Of a stretch of 64,000 nucleotides of DNA, positions 8,580 through 19,302 are shown in pieces. The stretch is taken from the NCBI RefSeq assembly GCF_003369915.1, contig NW_022881614.1, positions 28,651,326 through 28,715,325 of the forward strand, given 5' to 3'. A model generated the notes under the pieces. That model had not been told where the DNA came from. It made no database searches and was given only the letters and a program-made list of their open reading frames with translations. Source of the stretch: Drosophila miranda. Taxonomy: Eukaryota > Arthropoda > Insecta > Diptera > Drosophilidae. Each line of letters begins with the position of its first letter. Within the stretch, counting starts at the first letter, position 1. The translations under genes and the position numbers were made by a program.

Positions 8580-11500
8580 GGCAGCATGCGCTGCTCTCCT
8601 GCTCCACCTAGCCAAGGGTGGAGCCGACATAGTCCTCATTCAGGAGCCCTGGATCCTCGGAAACAGGGTCTCTGGTCTGAGGACTCCTGACTATAAGCTA
8701 TACGTAGCTGACTCCGCAGGTAAAACTCGCACCTGCATCCTTGCAAAAAGAGATTTGCACTTATTTTTGCTCCCAAATTTCAGCAATGAAGACCAAACAG
8801 CAGTGAGCCTCGAAGGCCAGGGGTGCTCACTGAGAATCTGCTCCACGTACATGGGTCACGACCAACCAGACCCCCTCCACAGGCGCTCAGGGCGCTAATC
8901 ACAGACTGCGAGGCCAAGGACACCGGCCTAATCGCAGGGTGCGACGCCAATGCACACCACTGCCAGTGGGGAAGCACTGACACCAACGAAAGGGGTGAGT
9001 ACCTTTTCAACTATTTACTGACCACTCAGATGGTCCTTTTAAATAGGGGGAGTGATCCCACCTTCATTATTAAAAACCGCAAGGAGGTCCTGGACCTCAC
9101 ACTTGCCTCTCATGAGTTACACGGGAACATCGTATCCTGGAGGGTCCTGGAAGAGCACTCCTTCTCGGACCACAGGTACGTGGAAACCGTATTCTCTTTT
9201 TCACTACCGAGACCAGCTCAATTTCGGAACCTAGGCGGACAAACTGGGCTCGGTACTCAGACCACCTCTGTCGTGTTCTCCCTGAGACTCCACCTGAGGA
9301 GGAGATCTCCAGGGAAGCCACGACTCAACTTGTTAAACTATTTACCGACGCCTGCAATGAGGCGCTCGATAAATCCTGCCCCTCTAGCAAGAGCAGAGGC
9401 CGGAAGAAACCTGAATGGTGGAATCCGAAACTGAGGGAACTCCGGAAAGCCTCCCGAAGACTCTTCAATAAAGCTAAGGCTGAAAACGCTGAGCAGAACT
9501 GGGCCGATTACAAGGCCAGTCTGTCAGTTTACAATAAAGAACTGAGGAAAGCCAAACGCGCCTCATGGCGTAAGTTCTGTAGCGACATTGAGAATAACTC
9601 GGAAGCCTCGCGCTTGCGCAAAGTTCTCGCAATGAGTCGCTAAATCTTCTCCTTAACACCCACTTTCCCGGCTGCGATGAAAACAGACCACACTACATCG
9701 CGGCTCCCTCCGTTGCCTCAAGTGTTATCATGAACCTGCTAAGCCAGGAGAACATTTCCTGGGCAATAAAAAGCTTCAAACCATACAAATCCGCGGGACC
9801 AGATGGCATCATCCCTGCCCAACTGATTCACGCTGGACAAAAAGCCACTAATTGGCTCAAAAGGATATACGAGGGAATCTTCCCCCATGGATATATCCCG
9901 GAAACCTGGCTTCACACCAAAGTCGTCTTCATCCCCAAGGCAGGCAAGCCCTCGCACACTGCCCCCAAAGATTTCAGACCCATAAGTCTATCGTCCTTCC
10001 TTCTGAAGACGATGGAACGGCTTTTGGGGATGCATCTCACGGTAAATATTCCGCCTAGTCTATTCTCAGACTCCCAGCATGCCTATCGGAAAGGAAGATC
10101 CACCGAAACGGCCCTACACACGATCACATCGATCATAGAAGCGTTCCTCAACTGTAAGGAGTACACCCTGGTAGCCTTCCTCGACATAGAAGGCGCCTTT
10201 AATAACATCCTCCCGACCGCCATCACGGGTGCACTGACGGACCTGGGGGTTGACTCCCGGACGGTGAGCCTGATCGATCAGATGCTACAATGCAGGTCGG
10301 TTGAGGCATCACTGGGGACGTCAACGTCCACCAGATTTGTCAGTAGAGGCACCCCGCAGGGCGGAGTCCTCTCGCCCCTCCTATGGAACGTGGCAGTGAA
10401 CGAACTGCTGCGGGAGATAGAGGGGGGTGGCTGCCGCGTGGTGGCGTATGCGGACGATGGTTCTATAGCATTCTCGGGTAAATTCCCGCAGACGCTGTGT
10501 GAGTGCCCGACAAGCACTCTCATGAAGATGTCAAAATGGGCAGACAAATGCGGTCTAGGCGTCAACCCGTCTAAAACGGAACTGGTGTTCTTCACTAGGA
10601 AGTACAAAGTTCCGGCACTGATTCCCACAAGACTATGTGGGGAAGCGCTAATCTTCAGCAACAACGCCAAGTATCTTGGTCTAATCCTCGATAGAAAGCT
10701 CGATTGGAAATTGAGCATAGAGGATAGAGTAAAGAAGACCACAGTAGCCCTCTATACTTGCAGGAACGCCATCGGACTAAGCTGGGGAATGACCCCCTAT
10801 ATAGTTCGGTGGCTTTACGCCACCATCATACGACCGATCATGCTCTATGGAGCGGTAGTATGGTGGCCAGCCTTAGACAAAAGGACATGCCTCAATAAAC
10901 TCAGCAGAGTTCAACGCATGGCAGAGCTATGCATAACTGGCGGGCTAATCACTACTCCAGGGGAAGCCCTGGATACTGTGCTGGACCTCCTCCCCATAGA
11001 TCTTATGGGAAAGAAAGTGGCAACACTTTCCGCACTCAGAATGAGAGAAGCCAGACTGTGGAAAGCGCCCGCGGTTGGGCACTCGGGAATCCTGACGAGA
11101 CACCCGCAATTACCAGAGTGGACAGATTATTGTGTCCCTAGTGATCACCTCTCGACGCCTTTCCAGGTATCAATCCCACTTAGGGAGGACTGGGAGATGG
11201 GCGAACCAGGACCCGCAAATGCGGTTCACTTCTACACTGATGGCTCAAGGTTAGTCGGCCGCGTGGGAGGCGGAGTCTACTGCAGCGAGCTGAACATCAG
11301 TCATTGCTTCAGGCTCCCGGACCACTGCAGTGTGTTCCAAGCGGAGGTTTTAGCCATCAAGGAGGCCATTTCCATCGTCTCCAAACTACTTCTAGACACG
11401 CACTTAGTGTGCGTTTTCTCGGACAGCCAAGCAGCTATTAAAGCTCTAGGCTCAATATTGTCGAACTCAGCGACTGTAAATGACTGCCGCAGGTCTCTGC

Positions 11501-12063
11501 ACGAGATCGCAGATCAGTTAGACCTTTTCCTTATATGGGTCCCAGGCCACAGGGACATCGAGGGGAACGCCGCCGCCGACGAGCTAGCAAGGCAGGGTAC
11601 TACAATTCCTCTCCTTATGGAGAGGGAGCAGGTAGCGATGCCTCTGGCTACGTGCAGGCTCCTCACGCACGAATTGTTCGAGCAAAATGCCAATAGGAGA
11701 TGGCAGCAAACCATTTCCTGTAAAATCTCAAGATTGATATGGCCATATCGATCGAAGAAGCGCTCAGCCGAGCTGTATAGGCTCAGCAGAGCACAGTGCT
11801 CTGCAGTTACTCGAGCCATTACGGGACACTGGCAGATTGGCACTCATGCCTCTAGACTGTCAATCCCTCATAACGACTTCTGCAGGAGTTGTCGCGACGA
11901 GGAGGAGGAGGAATCGGTCCCCCACTTCTTCTGCTACTGCCCGGCCCTTGGAAATGGTCGTCTTCGTATTCTCGGGGCCGCTTTCCTCACAGACATTTCG
12001 GACCTGTCCGAAATCAAACCGGGGACCTTGTCCAGATTCATCCAAGCCTCCGGATGGGACTGA
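8539..12063 (+). pseudogene. LOA-type LINE ORF2: endonuclease, RT, RNase H (frameshifted)
   Basis: ATG at 8539 begins an apurinic-type endonuclease (LLQINLHHCKAA, LIQEPWI, then GCDANAHH and FSDHRY near 8940 and 9170). The frame breaks at a C-run near 8871, again at about 9231 (one base missing), and near 9640 (small deletion with TAA). From 9650 to TGA 12,061-12,063 it is open: RT with DGIIPAQL, STETALHT and catalytic AYADDGSIAF near 10,450; RNase H with HFYTDGSRL, VFSDSQAAIKAL and WVPGHRDIEGNAAADELA (11,225-11,590); and a C-terminal zinc finger (CRSCRD to HFFCYC near 11,920). It normally nicks target DNA and copies the RNA in place; this copy cannot. Confidence 0.88.
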
Positions 12064-12564
12064 CCTTAATTTGCAACAGCCTGTTTCTCCACGGTTTTTA
12101 GGCACTGGGAAGGGGCACACGCTCATGCGGCACCACAACGGACCTTCTACAGGTCCAAGTGAGCTTGGGAGGGTTTCATCACTCCCCCAGGCTACCGCCT
12201 GAACCTAACCTAACCTAACCATCAGCAGTTCGCACAGATGCATTAACGGTTTTGACGGTCGCATGACTAACTTTCAACGCTAACTCCCCTCCTATACAAC
12301 TGATTGTTGCTCCTGTATCCAAAAGACCAGTGACTGTTCTCCCCAATAGTTGGACATTTGCATACGGTCTTATGTCCTGCGCATTCCCAACTACGGCGGA
12401 TAACAAAACTTTTCGTTCTTGCTTTCGTGCTACATTATACGCACATCTACGCAACTTCATTCGTACGGAGCGTTGGCTACCATTCTCTATCTCTGTCCTG
12501 GTTGGTAAGTCTGGTATTTGTGACATGGCCGGTTGAAGTGGTAGCGAGTTTGTTTTTGAACTCG

Positions 12565-14109
12565 TTACTCCGTATTGGTGGCTTTCGATACCATCTGTCT
12601 GCGTGCACTGATCAACGGTGCACGAGCTGCCAAGTTTTTTGGATTGCATTTTCTACAAGAGGGCTTGTAAGTGTCAGCTTTCCCACACCCATAACAAAAA
12701 ACCCTCCGCTCTCCAGTATATTCTTGGTAACGGTGACCTAACTTCCCACAATTCCAACAGTTAAGGGTCATGGCATCAATACTTGCATCATCTACACCAT
12801 CAGCATCGTCATCCGTCTCACTGAACGTTTGATGCATCTCATTAATATGTCGTTTAGACGCAGCACGCTGCGAAATTGTCGTAGATTTGGACAAGTTCAG
12901 CTAGAATCGCTCGCGAGTACGAACTATATGACGTAGCTCTGCGATACTCTTGATGGGTACATACAAGATTTCGTGTTGAATTTCTGGAACTAAATTGGCT
13001 TTAAGAGCTTCTAACAGATAGGGCTCAGTCATTGGCTGTACTAGTTTGTCTGCCAATGCGACTATTGCTTCATAAAATAAATCAAACGGTTCATTTGGCT
13101 TCTGTTTCCGCTGCGTGATCGCTGAGCGGATATCCAAGTCGGTACGTCCGTCTTTGAATTGAGTCTTGAGTGCTACGCACAGGTCGGACCATCGGATGAG
13201 GGGGACACTCTTGTGGTATCGCCAGAACCATTCACTGGCACTGCTCTCAAACAGGTTGCTCGCATATCTGGCTAACAGTTCAAAATTTCCATTTAAGGAT
13301 TGTTTGGTCATGGCATTTACCCTATAAATGAAGTCGTCCACGCCAATGAAGGAATGACCTGAAAACCGTATTTTCCAATTTGAAATGATTTGGCTTATTC
13401 TATCAGCTCGTAGCTCTGAGACTGGCGGGGTCCCTCCTAGACTATATCTAGTTGGTGGCTCTCTGGCTGTCTGTCCTTCCGAACTACCCCCGAACAGTTG
13501 CTGAAACGTTTGTTGTTCTACTTCGTCGATGGTTTGTGTATTGATTGGTTGTGAACGAACACTTTCAATACTTTCACGGGACGCCGTTTGCTGAATCGAT
13601 AATTTCTGCAGGCCAGTTTCTATGGTCTGCGCTAATATGTTGGTTTGAGCCTGCATTGCAGCTGCCAAAGCATCGGCAATAACCTGGTCTAGACCTGCAT
13701 TGGTCGAAGCGGCATTTGCTTCCATTTGTACTTCCGAGTTAGTCTCACTAACAGTTGACCCGCTTGGGGCGTCTGCGTTGGGATCGGTTGCCCTACCCTT
13801 AGACCTAGTCTGGTGCATGGTTGTGCTGGGGTCTTGGCTCGCAGTCTGGACTGCGGCAATCTCCTCAGCTAAATTCAAAGCCGATGCATGCAAGCTAACG
13901 TGGCAGACCGGACAAATCTTTTTGGCTCCAGCTTTACGGTTAAAACAGACTCGGTGGAATTGGTGTCCACAGCTGGTGGTAATTAACTGAGCTAGGTAGT
14001 CAACTTCCTTGGCGCACGTGCTACAAATTATTCCCTGATTCTCTATTTGAGCGAAATTCTCGGGACTACGGCTTAGGGGTTTGATTATCGTACAAAATCT
14101 GTTACCCAA
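12565..14109 (-). pseudogene. Gypsy Gag with N-terminal RING-like finger
   Basis: ATG at 14,109. Residues about 29-72 form a C3HC4-like finger (CSTCAKEVDY, CGHQFHRVC, CPVC), unusual for a retrotransposon Gag. A Gln/Ala-rich linker follows, then a Retrotrans_gag capsid core from about 230 (ISNWKIRFSGHSFIGVDDF). An in-frame TAG lies at 12,901-12,903; the same frame then continues with zinc-knuckle sequence (CWNCGKLGHRYQEY, last Cys replaced by Tyr; CYGCGK) to a stop at 12,565. The TAG therefore looks like a mutation inside gag rather than its natural end. A -1 slippery site lies before the true end and leads into pol. The RING-like fold could bind zinc or act in ubiquitin transfer; that is inference. 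Confidence 0.8.
12634..12640 (-). promoter_or_regulatory. Programmed -1 frameshift heptamer A AAA AAC (gypsy gag/pol)
   Basis: Minus-strand codons CCA AAA AAC in the gag frame contain A AAA AAC. Slipping one base back enters the protease frame, whose continuous open stretch begins right there. The gag frame stops about 70 bases later, the usual spacing for retroviral gag-pol frameshifting. Confidence 0.75.
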
Positions 14110-14828
14110 CGATCTTTTATAGATAATAACGACACTAAATACGGACTAATTTATATATAAAGGCAAAGGAATAGAAATGACAAAATGTTTTTAAATAAAA
14201 GGATCATGATTCTGCTTCGATGCACATAAGAGATAGACTGAATCTCGTTCGCTATCTAATCTCACTGTCTAAGAGACGAATTCGTGTAGAAAACAAAGAT
14301 ACTGAGTCGGACAGGTTCTTTCTACCGCGAGACAGGCGATAGCTTTTTGCCATACATAAACCTGATTTCTATCAACGGCTGAATCCTATCACAAAAACTG
14401 GACCAAGTAGGTCTTACTTTGCATCAACTATACCAAGAGCTTATTCTAAAAGCTTTAGTTGGGAGGATGATAGAAAATAGAAAAAGCTGCAAATAAACTT
14501 CCTTGCGTATACTCTCAACTCCGCGAGATAGGTTATAGCTTGTCGCCATTAATTAACCCAATTTTGATCGAGGGAGGGGGAGGGAGGGAATATCTACTTG
14601 CACTCGATCGATATACCGGCAGTGGTTAAGTCAGATGCAGCTTAAGTGGACTGGACCAAGAGCTTAATGGAAAACATCAGGATTTCAACAGTCTCTCTCG
14701 CTACACTATACCTTCACAACCGATATTGAGGAAGTTAGCAAGGTTGTCTGAACCAAGAAGGATAAGGAATTTCCAGTCGGGTGTAGTTGACTGTCTTTCG
14801 GACATTTACTGGGGCTGTGACAGCTCGG

Positions 14829-14846
14829 GCCCCACGTTGGGCGCCA
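14829..14846 (-). other. Gypsy primer-binding site, tRNA-Lys(CUU) type
   Basis: On the minus strand this reads TGGCGCCCAACGTGGGGC, complementary to the 3' end of tRNA-Lys(CUU), the same primer type used by several retroviruses. It lies about 720 bp upstream of the gag ATG and fixes the inner edge of the 5' LTR at about 14,847. Confidence 0.8.
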
Positions 14847-16925
14847 ATTATTATTATTTTCTTTTAAATTTATTATATATATAAATATATATTGCTAATA
14901 CTGTAACAGATAACGAAGCAGGATGCTAGGATCTGAAACGGAAGACGAGCAGATGGAGGGTATGATCGAGATCCATGCACGCGTTGCTGCCGGTCTCATG
15001 GTTAGTCGGGTAGAGTGGGGGTGGGGTAGGGAGAGATCGCGTCACGAGCTCGAGCATTAGGAGCAAAGACAATACAAATAAGTTTCGCGTGCGGTTCAAG
15101 GTTCAGACGGAAGAAATTTACAGAGAAATGACAGTTTAGGGAGATGAGTCAGCGGAACTAATTCGAGCGGGAGTTGCTTGCGGTGTCATTGCAACTCGGT
15201 ATGCCCACCCTTTCTTGATCGCACCGGTCCAAATAGGCTGAGTAATGGGTAACGATCCGTAAAATAAACGCTCTACTTCTGCTAGGTTACGTCATCTCGG
15301 CGCCACACGATCCTTAATAACGGCAACAATTAACGGGAATTCATTACAAACAGTTTATTCATTAAACTTTCCTACAAGCTCTCATGGCCGCTAAGAGGGT
15401 AGATATATATGTATAAAGGCTACTAAAGTAATAAGGATAATATGTTCAAATAAGCTGCAATTAAGATTAATTATATATATATAAAAATATCATGATGAAA
15501 GGATCTTATTAGACTAGGGTCAACTAATTATAAAGAGTATATTCAGGAATAATGGTAATTACGTTACACAAATAGAAATATGTATATTCGAATGGTTTTC
15601 AGTTTAAATGCAAAAACAAGGGACGGATGGTTGCATCTTTAAAGTGCACAGCAATTGCTTGTGGGGTAATCCCAATCATAAGTTCGGTTGTCGATAGATT
15701 CGGACTTGCAGAAAGTTACATTGCTTGCGAAAGAGCAGAACAAAACAAGCACGTGAACAATTGGATTGGTCAGCGTTACAGTACGGCTGGGAAGTTTACG
15801 GTCGAGGCATGGAATCTTTAATGTTGCTTCGACTTGCGTAAAATTTTGAATTCACATATAGCAGACGTTCACAGGTTATCACTCACATTACGATCAAATC
15901 CAACGATGAAAGCGGTTCCATGTGGTCGATGAGGGTGGCTGAAAACTTGTAAATATCAGTGTGTCAGAGTAGATAGGCGATACGCGCGAGTATTAGTTTT
16001 AGTTCCTTTCCTTCTAGCTGCACATTTCTTTATGATAAGCCAGCCAAACCGAATCACACGAAATTAACTTTTAATGTTAATCCTAGGGTCAGTACAATAG
16101 TGGGGTTCCAAAGTATTATTCTAATATGAAGAAATGCATGGGCATAGCCATCATGATCGAGACACCGAATGACTTCATCAGCAACGCAAACAGTATTTCG
16201 GCACCGGTAAATGTCTTCTCCTTTAGCGTTACTGTTCGTATGCGGGCGGCGTAAGCGACGTAGCAATGACGAAAGTCACTGAAGAGGGAATAGTCAATTT
16301 CACACATATGTACATATGTATGTCACTGCACGCGTAGATAAAAGCCAATCGACAGTTTATCACTGGTGTAGGCCGAGCAAGGCTTGTATGTGTGTGGGCC
16401 CACGCCGGTACACGCTGCGGTAAATACAGTGATGCTCACATGTATGCAGACGCCACGCCGAAAGAAGATTTGGGGGCGAAGACGGCTAACACATCCTGTA
16501 GTCGATCGGGACGCTGGGTATTTATATGTGTGGTAAGGTGACGAGACTGTAGTGGGTACGGCTTACGGCACTACGACCGGCGTTTCGTACGGTATTACGT
16601 ACGGCCAAACCTATGGTTAGGTTTTTAAGAAAAAAAAACGAACTTTAATTTTCTGTTGGCCGGCAGTTGGGGTACAATTTTCACTCACCCGATGGGTTCG
16701 GCCTTCGCTTAATAAACGTAGGAATGGTCGGCTGATCTTTTGACTAGATCTTAGCCACGATGGACACGCGGTAATTACGGTCGAGGTTAGAATTTTTCCT
16801 TTCACTGCACTACTTGAGTATTTTCCTCAGACGTCCGTCTGGGATCGCGAGTAAAATTGGAAAGAACATGACCAAGCCACTCTCCTTCCGCTTGAGCCCT
16901 TGGTTCTCTCATTCCCCTTTTCTCA
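14847..16925. other. Non-coding: probable gypsy 5' LTR and flank
   Basis: Very AT-rich (ATATAT runs near 14,880 and 15,470) with no supported gene. The part next to the primer site should be the 5' LTR of the gypsy element, but with the 3' LTR missing its outer edge cannot be set. Small open frames at 15,627-15,821 and 16,617-16,805 have no recognisable motif. Confidence 0.4.
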
Positions 16926-17270
16926 CCACACCTTGACAGTAGCCGCTGTTAACTTATGTTATTTTTTTCTTGCGCGTAACTGCCCAAAAGGTGCAAGGTG
17001 CATGTCTAAGGGAAGGGGAAACTGTGGAACGGTTATCCGATATTTTTGGTTGGACAGGCGCCACTACACATATTTCAAGACATTCGCTGATAGTTTTAAT
17101 CAAAAAGACATTTTCCGAAGCTTCTGGGGGCGCCTCAAACGCCTACGAAGACGGCGCGAAGAAATTCCCAAAGCTTCATCAATTAAGTCGAAAAACCTGG
17201 AATTTACTGCATGGCGTTCCGGAATAACTCTTAAAACGGCTCTTGGAACTACGTCTGGACCCTGAGAAGC

Positions 17271-18077
17271 ATGGCAAGCATAGGAAAGACAAGGATGGCC
17301 ACGGAGAAGGCGACGGGAGTTAAAATTCGCATGGAAACGCTGAAAAAAAGGGAAGGAGAAGCTAAATCCGCCATGCGGGTAGGAGTAAAGATGGCGGCAA
17401 AAACGGCTCCGCAGCTTTTGGCTTCTAAACTGCTGTGCAAGAAACCAAACTTGTCGACGAACGTGTCGACAAACATGTCCACGAACACGAACAAGCATGA
17501 CATCAAACATTTCTACGACGAAAGAAGGAGAGAAGACTGACGCGGTTTGTGTGGCTTCCGTGAGTACGAAAAACGGAAATAACCGTAAAATCATCGTTAA
17601 CAAATATTATGAGGGGCATAAAGGCTTATACATTGTTTGTATCGACAAAATAAGTGCGAATAATGCCAGAATTGCTATAAACCAGTTTGATCTATCCGAT
17701 CTGCTGCTGAAACAGGGCATTAGCGATATCGAGGAGGTTGCTAGAATGGGCTATGGCAGGTGCAAGATTGTGTGCGGGGCGGCGGAGTGTGCAAACGGGC
17801 TAGTGGAAAACAGTGTTTTCGCTGCTCAAGGGTACTCAACCCGAATCTTTAGGCACTTCGTCCAAAAAGCAGGGTTAATTTTTGGGATCCCCGGGCACAT
17901 CTCGGAGGAACAGCTAGCGGAGCTTGTAACCTCGGATATCCCAATTGAGGAGATAGTTCGGATTACGCGAAGGGATAGAGCATCGGGGGAACGTGTACCT
18001 ACTGGCAGGGTGAAACTCTGGTTCAGAGGAGAGCAGCTACCAACCAAAATCAATTTTCTATATTCTAAAGTAGAAGT
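17271..18077 (+). pseudogene. LINE ORF1, N-terminal part
   Basis: ATG at 17,271 starts a lysine-rich segment that ends at TGA near 17,540; the adjacent +1 frame (17,497 on) carries the conserved part, so one frameshift lies between. The conserved part (GLYIVCIDKISANNARIAIN, IEEVARMGYGRCKI, FGIPGHISEEQL) has the fold and spacing of the RNA-binding Gag-like ORF1 of I/jockey elements, just before the zinc knuckles. Those knuckles lie 13.6 kb away at 31,760 because an LTR element was inserted at codon VEV. Confidence 0.75.
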
Positions 18078-19204
18078 TGTAACGAACCTTAGGAAGGTTC
18101 GTCACAGCGCGCTACATCGCGGGATCGTCACCGCCTCATTTTTCCCCTTTTTATATCTCCAGTTTCCCTTAAATATATCGTTACTTAGCCTTAAGAACAG
18201 AGAATGCATACAATAAATGTACCACCAATAAAGAAACTCATTCCCCATATCGTTTCGCCTACCGTTTCACGACAGCCAATCCCACATTCTCGTACCAACA
18301 CATTACCCCCACCTCTAACGAAAAGCTCCCGAAGCACTGACAATTAGCCGGTAAGAACGCCACCCACACCAACACATTGCCCGCGTTTAGCCATAAGCTC
18401 CCGAGACACGAACCGTTAGCCGGTGACAACTCCCCCCCGGGCCAACACATTACCCCCCCCTCTAAACTTAAGCCCCCGAAGCACAGACTAGCCGATAAGA
18501 ACCCCCGCCCCTTCCCTTCGCGGCTTCGGGACACTCCGCGAAGCGGCAGCCAATCCGAAGCCGACGAAGACGAAGACACGTAGATACTGATAAGTTAGAG
18601 ATCGGCGGCAGCGAAGTTTTCCCGAGCGCGCAAGCGCCGAGCAGACTTCACTTACGCGGAGACCCGGGCCGAGTATAGACGTTGTCCCGCGTGGCAACTA
18701 GTTAAGAATCCTTCCGGGAACGTGACGAAACGACAAAAGAAATATTCAATGTAACAAATTACCTGTGTAACTAGCAAGCAAATAAATCATTATTGTAACG
18801 AGAACCAACCCCGTGTAAGTCATTTTTGGGGATCCAAACCCCTCCCCGGTCACCAACAACTACTCGCCAGCGAGCCACACTCACCTCCACTAGCCCCCGA
18901 TCAATCCTCGAAACCCCCCCTCACGCAGGTGTGATACGCCCTGCGCCCCTCTCTCGACCCCCACAGGTGTGACTCGCCCGGTGACCCCTCTTTCCCGACC
19001 CACGCAGGTGTGCCTCGCCCTGCGTCCGCCTCTCTCTCGACCCACGCGGGTGTGCCTCGCTCCGCGCCTTTCTTCTCGACCCTCACGTCCGCCCAGTAAG
19101 ACGAGCCGACCCCCCTTTCGGAGTTCCTGCGAACTACAAATTTCTTGTAGGAAGACCCCTGGACAGGACTGAGCTTACCTCAGCCTGGAAGAGGAGACAT
19201 TACA
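18078..19204 (+). repeat. Osvaldo-like 5' LTR
   Basis: 1127 bp, beginning TGTAACGAACC and ending GACATTACA. Near its start is a perfect 8-bp inverted repeat, CGAACCTT AGG AAGGTTCG (18,083-18,101). An AATAAA lies at 18,781 and four tandem CAGGTGTG-type units at 18,926-19,054. The GC-rich 3' half may be the R/U5 region. Confidence 0.9.
18926..19054 (+). repeat. Tandem ~40-bp units with CAGGTG boxes in the LTR
   Basis: CAGGTGTG at 18,926, 18,964 and 19,005 and CGGGTGTG at 19,047 recur at 38-42 bp within a degenerate CGACCCACG...CTCGCCCTGCG unit. The array is also in the 3' LTR (about 31,440-31,570). CAGGTG is the E-box bound by Snail/Zfh1-type factors, so an enhancer role is possible but inferred. 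Confidence 0.6.
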
Positions 19205-19206
19205 AG

Positions 19207-19224
19207 TGGCGCCCGAGCAGGGAC
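19207..19224 (+). other. Osvaldo-like primer-binding site, tRNA-Lys(UUU) type
   Basis: TGGCGCCCGAGCAGGGAC lies 2 bp inside the 5' LTR. It is complementary to the tRNA-Lys(UUU) 3' end with one mismatch, as I recall that sequence, the same primer class as lentiviruses. Confidence 0.75.
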
Positions 19225-19302
19225 TCGAAGGAAACTCTAACGAGGGGTTCGTGGATTAAAAACTCACGGCAGTCGGGAGTGCAAGAGACAGACCAAAAAA
19301 AA

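Larger units (their letters stand above)
7117..12220 (+). mobile_element. LOA-clade non-LTR retrotransposon (LINE)
   Basis: About 5.1 kb with a 5' region (7117-7397), ORF1 and ORF2 with endonuclease, RT and RNase H, and a tail of CCTAA repeats at 12,201-12,220. ATCAGCAG (possibly extended by CC) occurs at both ends (7109-7116; 12,221-12,228), the target-site duplication inside the gypsy protease gene. The RNase H in ORF2 and a DUF4780-like ORF1 point to the LOA clade (Bilbo/Baggins relatives). Near full length, but ORF2 has at least three frame breaks. Confidence 0.85.
5435..12649 (-). pseudogene. Gypsy pol: protease, RT, RNase H (broken)
   Basis: The frame starts inside the gag overlap at about 12,640 and is interrupted by the LINE between 12,221 and 7116. 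Protease: LLDTGATISCIGGELA near 12,310 and LGMDFWAAF after the insertion. Reverse transcriptase (6830-6000): VRICLDSRKVNEV, SSIDLKDAYWQIP and the catalytic YLDDLLVVS, all intact. RNase H: IHCDASHTGVGG and a KECLAAVL stretch, after which a TAA at 5711 interrupts the same frame, which continues to 5435. No integrase remains. In the family this polyprotein matures Gag and makes the cDNA. The LINE insertion and the nonsense codon make it non-functional. Confidence 0.85.
5375..14846 (-). mobile_element. Ty3/gypsy element with RING-like Gag, split by a LINE
   Basis: A minus-strand LTR retrotransposon: primer site 14,829-14,846, gag from 14,109, zinc knuckles and protease to 12,221, then (across the 7117-12,220 LINE) reverse transcriptase and RNase H to 5435. 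Integrase and the 3' LTR are missing, cut at about 5374 against a LINE stub. The protease frame resumes exactly when the LINE and one 8-bp duplication are removed. Stops at 12,901 and 5711 show the copy is dead. Confidence 0.85.

Noticed and set aside
12201..12220. CCTAA repeats as an interstitial telomere
   Set aside because: They form the 3' tail of the LINE, bounded by its target duplication.
16926..17270. Plus ORF reading GETVERLSDIFGWTG (16,970-17,227) as a LINE gene
   Set aside because: It lies upstream of ORF1 in the probable 5' UTR and has no recognisable domain; left unassigned.
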